Assembly (NCBI RefSeq): GCF_014192095.1
Contig: NZ_JACHXN010000015.1
Location: 81,578-145,577 of the forward strand
DNA: 64,000 bases
Origin: Phyllobacterium trifolii
GTDB lineage: Bacteria; Pseudomonadota; Alphaproteobacteria; Rhizobiales; Rhizobiaceae
Direction of reading: 5' to 3'
Each line of letters opens with the position of its first letter. Position 1 is the first letter of the stretch. The notes under the pieces are model-generated. The model was not told where the DNA came from. It saw only the letters and a program-made list of their open reading frames with translations, and made no database searches. Made by a program: the position numbers and the translations under genes. Below are positions 33,760-42,529 of this stretch, piece after piece.

Positions 33760-35004
33760 ATGAAAATCGCCTTGCTGGGTCAGTTCGGCAGCGGAAATAC
33801 GGGTAATGACGGCTCACTTGAAGCCATGCTGGACTTTCTGCGTTCGTCAAAGGTCGACGCGGAGCTCGTCTGCATTTGTTCCAATCCGGAGGCCATTGCG
33901 AAAAAATACAATATTGAAGCAATAAGCATCCGCGTAATTGTCGCGAGAGGCCGCTGGTTCAATCGCATCAATCGAATACTCGGTGATATTCCCCGACAAG
34001 TAATCGGATTCTATACCATCCTCGCTCAACTCAATGGGCTGGATCTGATGATTATCCCAGGAACAGGGATACTGGACGATTTTCAGGAGACCGCATTTGG
34101 CTGGCCCTTCGTGATCCTCAGGTGGTGTTTAGCCGCCAGGCTGAACCGTATGCGCATTGCCTTCGTCAGCATCGGCGCCGGACCAATCAGACTGCCTCTG
34201 AGCCGCCTGTTCTTGAAAACCGGGGCGCGGATGGCACACTACCGTTCCTATCGCGATAAACTATCGCGAGATTTCATGAAGAGCATCGGTTTTGACGTTA
34301 GTCGCGATCCACTTAGCGCCGATCTCGCTTTTGGTCTTCCTGCCGCAGCGGAATCCAGTCGTGAGAACCCGACTGCAGTCTACGTTGGGGTGGGCGTAAT
34401 GGCTTATTCCGGTTGGAAGAAAGCCGACGAAGACGGAGAGGCCATTTATCGCACGTATTTGGACAAAATTGCCGAATTCATTTCCTGGCTGCAGGAGCAC
34501 GGACTGAACGTAAGATTGTTGACTGGAGATATCGTTGATCGTCGGGCCGTTGTCGACATCATGAAGATGTTTCCCCAAAATGAGGCCAATAGTGGCAGCA
34601 AGCATATTGTCGCGGAGGAGATGACCTCCCTGCACGACGTGATGGCGCAAATCGCGCATACCGATATCGTCGTTGCAACGCGCTACCACAATGTCGTCTG
34701 TGCGCTGCGAATGGGGCGCCCGGTGATCTCACTAGCCTACTCGTCAAAAAACGACGCGCTGCTTAGTGCAACCGGCCTTGAAGAATATTGCCACTACGTC
34801 GAAACATTCGATGTCGAAGTCTTGAAATCCCAAGTTGAGAAAATGCTGGCCGATCGTGCACGTCTTGTATTGGAAGTGAAAAAAGGCGTCGCCGGCTTCC
34901 GGGCGCAACTGGCCGAGCAAGAAGCCTCCATTCATGCAACTCTGTTTGAAATTGCAGAACAGCGGGGCGAAATCAGGGACGTGAGCCAGCTTCCCCAATC
35001 CTGA
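33760..35004 (+). CDS. Polysaccharide pyruvyl transferase family protein
   Basis: A 414-residue protein of the CsaB/ExoV/WcaK family. Features: KIALLGQFGSGNTGNDGSLE at the N-terminus, IIPGTGILDDFQETAFGWPF, AFVSIGAGPIRLPLSR, and a GT-B-like C-terminal half with DIVVATRYHNVVCALRMGRP. It transfers pyruvate from phosphoenolpyruvate as a ketal onto a sugar of the polysaccharide, giving it negative charge. The ATG at 33760 is chosen as the start because the family motif begins immediately. Its last 32 bases overlap the converging glycosyltransferase gene. Confidence 0.87.
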   Translation: MKIALLGQFGSGNTGNDGSLEAMLDFLRSSKVDAELVCICSNPEAIAKKYNIEAISIRVIVARGRWFNRINRILGDIPRQVIGFYTILAQLNGLDLMIIPGTGILDDFQETAFGWPFVILRWCLAARLNRMRIAFVSIGAGPIRLPLSRLFLKTGARMAHYRSYRDKLSRDFMKSIGFDVSRDPLSADLAFGLPAAAESSRENPTAVYVGVGVMAYSGWKKADEDGEAIYRTYLDKIAEFISWLQEHGLNVRLLTGDIVDRRAVVDIMKMFPQNEANSGSKHIVAEEMTSLHDVMAQIAHTDIVVATRYHNVVCALRMGRPVISLAYSSKNDALLSATGLEEYCHYVETFDVEVLKSQVEKMLADRARLVLEVKKGVAGFRAQLAEQEASIHATLFEIAEQRGEIRDVSQLPQS

Positions 35005-35986
35005 AACGTTTCGTTCCACGCGCCCACATGTCGACGAGGCGCTGGAGGCGACGCAGTGTATCGGGCCTTTGGAGCAGATATCCGACAGGTGGCAGAAGCG
35101 CTGTTACAGGACGCCAGCGGAAAGCTAGCTTCAACAGCTCACCCACACCCTTTTCTCCGCGAAGAAGATGCGAGATCGCCGACCAGTAGGCACGCTCCGC
35201 CAGGCCTCGGCGTGCGAGGCGATGCAGATATTTGGCGTCGGGCATTTCGCCACCCTCGTGGGCGAAGAAGCATTCGGCCGCATCGGCAGTGTGCAAAATA
35301 TGCAATATCTGACGCGCCCACAAATCGCTGGAACGATTTGTGCCGTGCGTGCGAATGCCCGCCTGGATGCAATCGAGCTCGGCTACAATGCCGTGTAGCG
35401 CCAAGCGCAGCCATACGTCGTAGTCGTCGCTGTGCGGAAGTTCCGTGCGATAGTAACCCGTGCGTTTTTGCACGCTGGTCCTGATGACAATCGACGGTCC
35501 GGGTATCTGGAAAACCCCTAACCGACAGAAGCGCTCGATGAAAGAACGGCTGCTATCCAGCCGATACGGTGGTTGTGTCTGCTGCCCCGCTATGCTGGGA
35601 ATCGGGGAGTCGCCCTGGATGTCCACATCCCGACCATAGGTATAAGCAATATCGGGATTTTCTTCCATGATGGTGACGGCACGGTTGAGCGCGCCCGGTA
35701 CCAAAAAATCATCGGAACACAATATCAGGAAATAATCCGATTCCGCCCAATCGATCCCCTCGTTGAACGACGCGTGCGGGCCGAGATTTGTTTCGTGCAG
35801 CCGCAACTCGACCCTCGGATCCATCGCTGCAAGCTCTCGCGCCACTTCCGGGCTGTCGTCAGTCGAGGCGTTGTCGACGATCAGGACGCGCAGTTTCTCG
35901 ACATCCTGCGACAGCACACTGCCAACGCATGCCCGCAAATAGCGACCGTAATTATAGTTTGGTATGACGACGTCAACGGACTTCAC
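34973..35986 (-). CDS. Family 2 glycosyltransferase
   Basis: A 337-residue GT-A enzyme: VDVVIPNYNYGRYLRACVGS at the N-terminus, VLIVDNASTDDSPEVARELA, and the metal-binding region YFLILCSDDFLVPGALNRAV. A later HSDDYDVWLRLALHG is the acceptor-side ED-like motif common in this family. The start is GTG 35986 with GGAGGG about seven bases upstream. It follows the flippase gene by 36 bases on the same strand. It adds a sugar to the lipid-linked repeat; specificity unknown. Confidence 0.87.
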   Translation of the reverse strand: MKSVDVVIPNYNYGRYLRACVGSVLSQDVEKLRVLIVDNASTDDSPEVARELAAMDPRVELRLHETNLGPHASFNEGIDWAESDYFLILCSDDFLVPGALNRAVTIMEENPDIAYTYGRDVDIQGDSPIPSIAGQQTQPPYRLDSSRSFIERFCRLGVFQIPGPSIVIRTSVQKRTGYYRTELPHSDDYDVWLRLALHGIVAELDCIQAGIRTHGTNRSSDLWARQILHILHTADAAECFFAHEGGEMPDAKYLHRLARRGLAERAYWSAISHLLRGEKGVGELLKLAFRWRPVTALLPPVGYLLQRPDTLRRLQRLVDMWARGTKRFRIGEAGSRP

Positions 35987-36022
35987 AGCATGCCCTCCAA
36001 GCTTTTAGGAATCTCGCGTTAG

Positions 36023-37495
36023 TCATTCGGCTGGTACTCCCTGCTTGCTCGGCAGAAGCCGAGGCACAAGCAGGCCGACGATTCGGATAAGCTCTTCGAG
36101 GAATGGGTGCTTGACTATGACCAGAGCCGCCACCCACCCGATTGCCGAAAATAGGCCGGCAACAAGTGCCTGTAGAATGGAGAGATCGAACGCAAAGCCA
36201 TGCGCGGCAAGAACACCGAGCGGTCCCAAAATCCCCCCGAGGGTTACTACCGCACTTTTGGCGAGTATAGCGAACAACTCCTGCCAGTGGAACGGCGCAT
36301 GCCGGCGAACATAGATGAGCGAAATAAGCATTTGGAACGGCAGAACGATGAATTGACTTAACACGAGCGCATACAATCCAAAGAAGCTCGCGGTACAGAT
36401 GACAATTATCGACATGCCTCGTCCGATAAAATTTGCTCGAAACGCTTCCCGGTTCGCACCGAGAGCAACCAATACCGGGAACGTCAGTATGTTAGGAAAC
36501 CAGAAGATGGCCGCGACTGACAGGATTTGCACAAGCGGAACTGCAGCATCCCAAGCCTGCCCGAGCGCAATATGCACTATCGGATGGGCAAGAATAGCAA
36601 CGACGAGAACTGCGGGCCAATAGAGCGCTGTAATATAGCTGATGATTTTCAGATAGGCGTCCTTGACGCTTCGTTGCGCTCTGGCTTCGGCTGCAAATGC
36701 CGGAAACGCGACCGAAAAGATCGCGGACAGCAATATCTTGTCGGGGAGTCCGCAGACAACATTCGCGCGGTTAAAGAGGCCGACGGCAGTCAACGGCATG
36801 ATACGCCCCAACACCAGCTGGGGCAGTGCCTCATATGTCCTGTCAAGAACTGTCGAAGCACCCTTGTAGCCACCGAAAACGAAGAACTCGTGCCAGCCTT
36901 TCAGTCGAGGATTGAACATCCAGAAGATCGGCCGGGCATGGAATCCAAGAGCCATCCTGACCAATGCAGATGCCAGTGTTCCCCAGGCAAAACTCATAAA
37001 GCCAAAGCCGAACCATGCAAACGCGATGGTTACCAAGGCGTTGACAATGCTACCTAATGCGTTGATGCGTGTGAGGTTGCCAAACTCCATGTCCCGGCGC
37101 AGCAGTGCAGCGATGGTACTGACTGGTGCATCGATCACACCGGAAATTGCCAGAATACAGACGAATCCGCTAAGGCCCGCTGCGGAATAAAAACCCGCGA
37201 ACCAGTGGGCCAGGAGAATAAGAAACGAGCCGATCGCAACCGAAAAGCCGAATATAAGAGTAAAGCCAGTGCGAACATCTTCTTCCGAAACATCTTCGCG
37301 TTGAATGAGATATTCCGATGTCACGAACTCTCGGAAATTAAACGCAATGGTTCCTATCCCCAGGCCGATGACCGCAAGCCCGATCTCCGTGCTGTCCAAT
37401 AGACGGGACAGAACGGCAATCATCGATATGCTGACAATCACCTGCGAATATTGTTCCAAGGCCGCCATAAAATATGCCCGGCGAACATTCCCCAC
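36023..37495 (-). CDS. Wzx/ExoT-like polysaccharide flippase
   Basis: A 490-residue protein of the MOP/PST exporter superfamily with about 12-14 membrane helices. It begins with FMAALEQYSQVIVSISMIAV, has TSEYLIQREDVSEEDVRTGF and the central FFVFGGYKGASTVLDRTYEA typical of this group, then alternating hydrophobic segments to the end. It flips undecaprenyl-linked repeat units across the inner membrane for Wzy polymerisation. The start is GTG 37495 with a G-rich site upstream; an ATG at 37468 is possible. It is the right-hand end of the exopolysaccharide locus. Confidence 0.87.
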   Translation of the reverse strand: MGNVRRAYFMAALEQYSQVIVSISMIAVLSRLLDSTEIGLAVIGLGIGTIAFNFREFVTSEYLIQREDVSEEDVRTGFTLIFGFSVAIGSFLILLAHWFAGFYSAAGLSGFVCILAISGVIDAPVSTIAALLRRDMEFGNLTRINALGSIVNALVTIAFAWFGFGFMSFAWGTLASALVRMALGFHARPIFWMFNPRLKGWHEFFVFGGYKGASTVLDRTYEALPQLVLGRIMPLTAVGLFNRANVVCGLPDKILLSAIFSVAFPAFAAEARAQRSVKDAYLKIISYITALYWPAVLVVAILAHPIVHIALGQAWDAAVPLVQILSVAAIFWFPNILTFPVLVALGANREAFRANFIGRGMSIIVICTASFFGLYALVLSQFIVLPFQMLISLIYVRRHAPFHWQELFAILAKSAVVTLGGILGPLGVLAAHGFAFDLSILQALVAGLFSAIGWVAALVIVKHPFLEELIRIVGLLVPRLLPSKQGVPAE

Positions 37496-37904
37496 CTAGA
37501 TACCCCCGCGTGTATTGGTCAAACGTCTATCCAGCCAACGCCTGATGAGTGCAAAAAACTTCGGTTTGAACTATTATTCAAACACACAGAATCGCACAGA
37601 ACGTCGATCACATTGCGACGATAACTGCTCCCGTCATTTCACTTAAGCTGACCAATGAGATGAACAGTAACATAGCCATTTGACGTAATCACAAAGGGCA
37701 ACCAAACATACTTGAATCAATCCGAGGTAGCCCGGTTCATCCTGACATCGCTCAAATGTGGAGCGCACCCAACATACTCGTTGTTGAACAAGCACATATG
37801 ATCCGCTTTTGGATGTGCCCCATGTCTCTGAAGCCAATTGTCAATTTTGCTTGTAAGCGTCTTTAGTTAGACGGCTGTACTGACTGCATCGGACCAGAGA
37901 ACCC
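37496..37904. other. Intergenic region at the right end of the polysaccharide locus
   Basis: A 409-base AT-rich spacer, divergent between the flippase gene and a small rightward gene. No supported gene, tRNA or hairpin was found; promoters in both directions are expected. Confidence 0.4.
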
Positions 37905-38201
37905 ATGATTGAAGACGAACAAATCCGGATTGAACTCATGGCCACACAATTCTGGCTACGCGCTCTGTTCATGCATATGGCCACAGGAACGCCCCCGACT
38001 TCCATCTCCGTCCAGGAGTATCTGACCGAACTCAAGAATTCGGCGCCCCAGGACTATGGCAGCAGCCTTTCCCCTGCGGATTGGGACAAAGAACATCTCT
38101 TGCACTATCCTTGTTATGAGCGGGTCGGGCTTCAGATTATCGAAACCCTTCAAAGCCTTGAAAGGAAGCTCGCACCTTTTGCCGTGCATGGAGGGCACTG
38201 A
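37905..38201 (+). CDS. Hypothetical protein, 98 residues
   Basis: The frame from the ATG at 37905 gives a mixed-charge protein: IRIELMATQFWLRALFMHMA early, then WDKEHLLHYPCYERVGLQII and a C-terminal helix ETLQSLERKLAPF. Amino-acid composition looks like real coding sequence, but I recognise no family. Only a weak AGAGA precedes the start. The stop lies three bases before the TTG start of the next gene and close to that gene's GGAGGG site, which suggests translational coupling with the oxidoreductase downstream. Confidence 0.5.
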   Translation: MIEDEQIRIELMATQFWLRALFMHMATGTPPTSISVQEYLTELKNSAPQDYGSSLSPADWDKEHLLHYPCYERVGLQIIETLQSLERKLAPFAVHGGH

Positions 38202-38204
38202 CAA

Positions 38205-39311
38205 TTGGAACGTGTGGAGTGCCTCATAGCGGGCGGAGGTGTTATCGGGCTGGCGATCGCTCGTGCGTTTGCGCGTCGCGGTATCGAGACTCTGATTGTC
38301 GAAGAGGCCGAAACAATCGGAACGGGCACGAGTTCGCGCAACTCCGAGGTTATCCACGCCGGCATCTATTATCCGCAAAACAGCCTGAAAAGCAGGTTAT
38401 GCATCGAGGGTCGAAATGCCCTTTATGCCTTTGCGGAAAGGCACGGAGTTCCGCATTCGCGCTGCGGCAAGCTGATTGTGGCCACAAACGACGTTCAAAT
38501 CCCAATATTGAGTACCATAGCGATAGGAGCGGAAGCGTGCGGTGTTTCTGATCTCCAGCATTTGTCGGAGCTGGAAGCGTGCAGACGCGAGCCAGATCTT
38601 ACGTGTACCGCAGCTTTGTTTTCGCCCTCGACGGGTATCATAGACAGCCACAGCTTGATGTTGGCACTGCTCGGTGACGCTCAAGACCACGGCGCGGCGA
38701 TTTCATTTCGGACCGCCATAGTTTCCGCTGAAACAAACACCGATGGTTTGCGAATAGAGACAATCGAAGCCTCCAATGGACGCACGTTTGAGCTCCAGGC
38801 ATCCATGTTCATCAATGCGTGCGGTCTCCAGGCACCGGCCATCGCTTCATCCATTGCCGGATTACCGCGACAGTTCATACCTGACAGGCGATTTGCCAAG
38901 GGCAACTATTTTTCAGCGACAGGCAAGACGCCGTTCACGCACCTGATCTATCCAGTCCCGGAAGAAGGGGGTTTAGGCGTTCACCTCACGCTTGACCTGG
39001 ACGGCCGGATGCGGTTCGGCCCCGACGTCGAATGGGTGGAATCGATCGAATACAGTGTCGATCCTAAACGGGCAGACCGTTTCTACGACGAAATCCGTAA
39101 ATACTGGCCCAATCTCACCGACGGTTCATTGCAGCCCGCTTATAGCGGCATCAGGCCAAAGTTGACCATCGGAGGCGAATCCATAACGGATTTCATAATC
39201 GAGGGCCCTGCCACGCACGGCGTCAAAGGTCTTGTGAACCTCTTTGGAATTGAAAGTCCAGGGCTCACATCCTGCCTTGCCATCGCAAACCATGTATCGA
39301 ACATGGTGTGA
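38205..39311 (+). CDS. FAD-dependent oxidoreductase, L-2-hydroxyglutarate oxidase-like
   Basis: A 368-residue DAO-superfamily flavoprotein. It has the FAD-binding CLIAGGGVIGLAIARAFARR at the N-terminus, TGTSSRNSEVIHAGIYYPQN as in LhgO-type oxidases, FINACGLQAPAIAS in the middle and a C-terminal IRPKLTIGGESITDF. It would oxidise a 2-hydroxy acid (L-2-hydroxyglutarate is the typical substrate) in the cytoplasm or at the membrane. The start is TTG 38205 with GGAGGG nine bases upstream. No respiratory or catabolic partner is next to it. Confidence 0.85.
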   Translation: MERVECLIAGGGVIGLAIARAFARRGIETLIVEEAETIGTGTSSRNSEVIHAGIYYPQNSLKSRLCIEGRNALYAFAERHGVPHSRCGKLIVATNDVQIPILSTIAIGAEACGVSDLQHLSELEACRREPDLTCTAALFSPSTGIIDSHSLMLALLGDAQDHGAAISFRTAIVSAETNTDGLRIETIEASNGRTFELQASMFINACGLQAPAIASSIAGLPRQFIPDRRFAKGNYFSATGKTPFTHLIYPVPEEGGLGVHLTLDLDGRMRFGPDVEWVESIEYSVDPKRADRFYDEIRKYWPNLTDGSLQPAYSGIRPKLTIGGESITDFIIEGPATHGVKGLVNLFGIESPGLTSCLAIANHVSNMV

Positions 39312-39349
39312 CGCAACTCCTGAACGCGAGACAATGCTATAAAACGAAA

Positions 39350-39373
39350 ACGGTGAGCCGCGGGGCCCACCGT
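39350..39373. terminator. Hairpin between oxidoreductase and porin genes
   Basis: ACGGTG and CACCGT pair around a GC-rich inner stem. T-rich sequence follows it on the minus strand but not on the plus strand. It may end the oxidoreductase transcript weakly or back up the porin terminator. Confidence 0.35.
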
Positions 39374-39462
39374 CTCGTGAGAATGAGGCGACTGGAGATC
39401 ACATCATCACACTCTGGCGGTGCAGTCCTTCTACAACGCCAAATCAGATTCTGATCGCGGAT

Positions 39463-39487
39463 AAAAACCGGGGGCATGAGCCCCCGG
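39463..39487 (-). terminator. Rho-independent terminator of the porin gene
   Basis: An eight-base stem, CCGGGGGC with GCCCCCGG around a four-base loop (39468-39487), is followed on the minus strand by five T (39467-39463). It begins 17 bases beyond the porin stop, a classic layout for a highly expressed outer-membrane protein. Confidence 0.9.
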
Positions 39488-39504
39488 ATAGTTGATACCG
39501 GCGC

Positions 39505-40620
39505 TTAGAAGTTGCGCTGGAAGCGGATCATGCCGCCGAATGCGTCGTCGTTGCCGCCGTTATCAATGGAGGCAGCTTCACGTGCACCGTCGAACTTGGT
39601 GTAGTTGATTTCCGGTGTGATCGTGAAACCAGGAACCAGTTCGTAAGCTACGTTAAGAGCGAGAGCGTAAGTGCCTTCGTCTTCCCAAGCAGCCTGCGCG
39701 TTGATGGATGCCTTGTCGGTAACCTTGGCGGTGATACCGCCCCAAGCTGCCCAATCGCCTTCCCAGGTACCGAACCAGTTACGGCTGTCCTGATCGACTG
39801 CGCCCGTGACCGCATCGAAGTCGTTGTCATAACCGGACTGATAGCCGCCCATCAAGAATGCGGAGAACATCTCGTTGAACTTTACGTCCAAACGAATCTT
39901 GCCAGCGAATTCTTCAACATTGGAGTCATAACCGACAACACCGGAAATGCCGCCCCATGACTGTTCGAACTTCGCACCAGCGAGAACGTGTGGCATGTAG
40001 TCTTCGATGACATAGTTGCCGCCGAGGCCGGTAACACCGTCCGAACCCTGTTCAGCACCGATCATCGCGGAGAAACCATTGCCGCCCGTGAAAGTGTAGC
40101 TGACCTGGTTGCTCTGGCCGGACTGGTAGTTGATCACGTCGTCGTTGATGACGTTGCCGGCATAACCGGTCCACGAACCGAAGAGTTCGTCAGCAGTACC
40201 GATGCGGAAACCGCCGAGTTCGATCCATGCCTGTGGCAGCGTAGCGCCATCATCTTCACCGTTGGTGTACTGGAAACGGCCCTGGATGTATGAACGCAGG
40301 GTGCCGAGTTCGGTTTCCGAACGAGCGTCGAAACGGACTTCACCGCGTGTACGCTTGTACCAGGTTTCGTTGCCCTTGGCACCAACGTTCCCACCGCTGT
40401 AAACGTCGTCGCCGCCCTTCGCATCATAACGGACATAGCCGCTGATCTTCAGGCAGGTTTCAGTCCCCGGAATATAAAAGAAGCCAGCGCCGTACGCGTC
40501 GCAGACGCGAACGTATTCGACGGGCTCTGGTTCAGCAACAACGACTGCATCTGCAGCGCGTGCCCCCGAAACTGCAACCAGGGCTGCAGCGGAGCCGATA
40601 AGAAGGCTCTTAATGTTCAT
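39505..40620 (-). CDS. Omp2-type general porin
   Basis: A 371-residue outer-membrane beta-barrel. The signal peptide is MNIKSLLIGSAAALVAVSGA with cleavage near ARA. It is followed by VEYVRVCDAYGAGFFYIPGT and ETCLKISGYVRYDAKGGDD, the Cys-containing start of Brucellaceae/rhizobial porins. Alternating beta strands lead to a C-terminal aromatic end (GGMIRFQRNF), which is the sorting signal for the BAM machinery. It forms a trimeric diffusion pore. The start at 40620 has GGAGA eight bases upstream; the longer frame upstream is not coding-like. Single copy in the window, with no divergent twin as in Brucella omp2a/omp2b. Confidence 0.93.
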   Translation of the reverse strand: MNIKSLLIGSAAALVAVSGARAADAVVVAEPEPVEYVRVCDAYGAGFFYIPGTETCLKISGYVRYDAKGGDDVYSGGNVGAKGNETWYKRTRGEVRFDARSETELGTLRSYIQGRFQYTNGEDDGATLPQAWIELGGFRIGTADELFGSWTGYAGNVINDDVINYQSGQSNQVSYTFTGGNGFSAMIGAEQGSDGVTGLGGNYVIEDYMPHVLAGAKFEQSWGGISGVVGYDSNVEEFAGKIRLDVKFNEMFSAFLMGGYQSGYDNDFDAVTGAVDQDSRNWFGTWEGDWAAWGGITAKVTDKASINAQAAWEDEGTYALALNVAYELVPGFTITPEINYTKFDGAREAASIDNGGNDDAFGGMIRFQRNF

Positions 40621-41178
40621 TGTTGATCTCTCCATATGTGTCTTGTTGACCCGGCGATCTAACTTAACTTTGGCAACAGGGTCAAAGAGCTTATGAGCCA
40701 AACCACCAATCTTGTGCAACTTAAGGTTACAGTGTTGCTGTTTTATCACGAAAATGTGAGCCAAGCGTGAGTCATTGCTCATAAGGTGTTGAAAACGAAT
40801 CATTATTTACGTGAATCTTTGTGATTCTTTAAAAGTTGTTTAGTTGTACCCGCCTTCGAGATTTCGGTACTCTATAATAATTGTTTAATTCAGCCCCACT
40901 GTCATAGCACTGTCGTTTTCTGAAACAGGCTCTAAAAGTGTAATTGCTTATATCTGTTTTTGTACTTTACGCCTAAAACTAAGGTATAAAGAAGAATACT
41001 TGATATCGTAGATAGTGCCGGACGGCCTATGACGTCTGTCTACAACTCTGCGCATCAAATGCCGCACAAGATGCGAGCCCGTGGAGGAGTAGGCTGTGGA
41101 GAGCAGAGCACATGAAAGCGCAACTGCCGTAGCCGGTCTCGAGCGCTAACAATACTGTCTTTTTATTGAGAGAAAGAG
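40621..41178. promoter_or_regulatory. Long upstream region of the porin gene
   Basis: A 558-base AT-rich spacer between the porin start and tRNA-Phe. It presumably contains the porin promoter and osmotic or other control sites. No small RNA or protein gene can be supported, although the length would allow one. Confidence 0.45.
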
Positions 41179-41254
41179 TGGTGCCCAGACGCGGATTCGA
41201 ACCACGGACACGCGGATTTTCAATCCGCTGCTCTACCAACTGAGCTATCTGGGC
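41179..41254 (-). tRNA. tRNA-Phe (anticodon GAA)
   Basis: On the minus strand this reads as a 76-nt cloverleaf. A seven-base acceptor stem GCCCAGA pairs with TCTGGGC. The D-arm contains AGCTCAGTTGGTAGAGC, the anticodon stem-loop has GAA between two six-base arms, and the T-arm contains GGTTCGAATCC. The 3' CCA is encoded. It is leftward, followed by the porin upstream region. Confidence 0.97.
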
Positions 41255-41443
41255 ACTTCGTGGCGTTTCCGTTATCCGGCAAGCCTTGTCGACGGGTTGG
41301 TTTTCCGTCAGAAGCGCGTGGGTTATAACACTAAAAATCGTGCTGTCCAGCATCAACTCGCGAATTTTTTGCCGTTTTTCTGCCTCTTGCAAAGGGCATG
41401 CATTGGTGCGTTTGTTGAGGCTTGTAGACGGGATTCGTATTGC

Positions 41444-42529
41444 ATGGATGAAACGGGGGAGAAGACGACCAAAGACCGGGTCTTTGGTTGGGGGATTATT
41501 GGCAGCGGCGAAATTGCCCGGCGATTTGCGTCGGACCTGATGCTCGTGCCGGATGCCGCGCTTATTGCTAATCACTCTCGGAGTGCGTCCAACGCAGAGG
41601 AGTTCCGTAGTGCTTTTGGCAGCCGCCGCGCTTATTCGGATCTCGATTCGTTTTTGAGCGACCCGTCCATCGATGCAGTCTACATTGCCACGCCGAATTC
41701 CCTGCACCTGGCGCAGGCACTGAAGGCCATACGAGCCGGCAAGGCAATCCTTGCGGAAAAGCCCCTCGCCCCCTCGCATACGGAAGCCTCTGTCATCCAG
41801 CGGGAAGCAGCGCGGGTGAATGTCTTTGCCATGGAAGCGATGTGGACGCGGTTCCTGCCGGCCATAGTTGCAGCTAAAGCGAATATCGATGCGGGCGAGA
41901 TCGGCGCTATTCGCAAGATAACGGCGGAACTGGCCTATGCACACCAGTATGACCCAGAAAGTCGCTATTTCAGCCGATCGCTTGGCGGCGGCGCCAGTCT
42001 CGACCTCGGTATCTATTGTGTATCGCTCGCTATGTACTTTCTAGGCCAGCCACAGAAGGTTTCAGGCCTCTGGTACCCTGCGCCAAATGGCGTTGACATG
42101 AGTTCGGAGATAACGCTGCATTACGACGAAGCGGAAGCTCAACTCACGAGCGGGTTCGACCGTGATGGTGCTAACCATTTCGTCATCGAAGGCACAAAAG
42201 GTGTCCTCCGGTTGGATGCGCCCTTCCTGAAGGCGCAGCGACTGACGGTCTATCACGGCTTCGCGCAGCGCGCGCCCTTTGGCCCGCTGCAAAGGCCATC
42301 CGGGCTTGTCGGCAAAATACTCGATCGACTTCCGTGGCCCGGACGAAGGGTGGAAGACTATCCCTTCGAGGGCAATGGCTTACAATTCGAAGCGATGGCT
42401 ATGATGGACGCGATGCGTAAAAACGAAAAAACCTCGACAGTCATGCCGCTTTCAGACAGCATCAACGCCCTGCGCGCAATCAACATCGTCTTGGCGCAAC
42501 CAGCGACAACGCGCATCATCGAGCTCTAG
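41444..42529 (+). CDS. Gfo/Idh/MocA family oxidoreductase
   Basis: A 361-residue NAD(P)-dependent sugar-type dehydrogenase. It has the Rossmann motif GWGIIGSGEIARRFASDLML, then IDAVYIATPNSLHLAQALKA and the catalytic-type EKPLAPSH (the EKP Lys). The C-terminal alpha/beta domain includes SRSLGGGASLDLGIYCVSLA. It resembles the trans-dihydrodiol or glucose-fructose oxidoreductase group; the substrate is unknown. The ATG at 41444 lies before the Rossmann strand. It converges on a second, unrelated member of the same superfamily, overlapping by four bases. Confidence 0.86.
   Translation: MDETGEKTTKDRVFGWGIIGSGEIARRFASDLMLVPDAALIANHSRSASNAEEFRSAFGSRRAYSDLDSFLSDPSIDAVYIATPNSLHLAQALKAIRAGKAILAEKPLAPSHTEASVIQREAARVNVFAMEAMWTRFLPAIVAAKANIDAGEIGAIRKITAELAYAHQYDPESRYFSRSLGGGASLDLGIYCVSLAMYFLGQPQKVSGLWYPAPNGVDMSSEITLHYDEAEAQLTSGFDRDGANHFVIEGTKGVLRLDAPFLKAQRLTVYHGFAQRAPFGPLQRPSGLVGKILDRLPWPGRRVEDYPFEGNGLQFEAMAMMDAMRKNEKTSTVMPLSDSINALRAINIVLAQPATTRIIEL

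Noticed and set aside
39505..40803. Longer 432-residue porin start
   Set aside because: The extra N-terminal part is not signal-peptide-like, while the ATG at 40620 has a binding site and begins a clean signal peptide.
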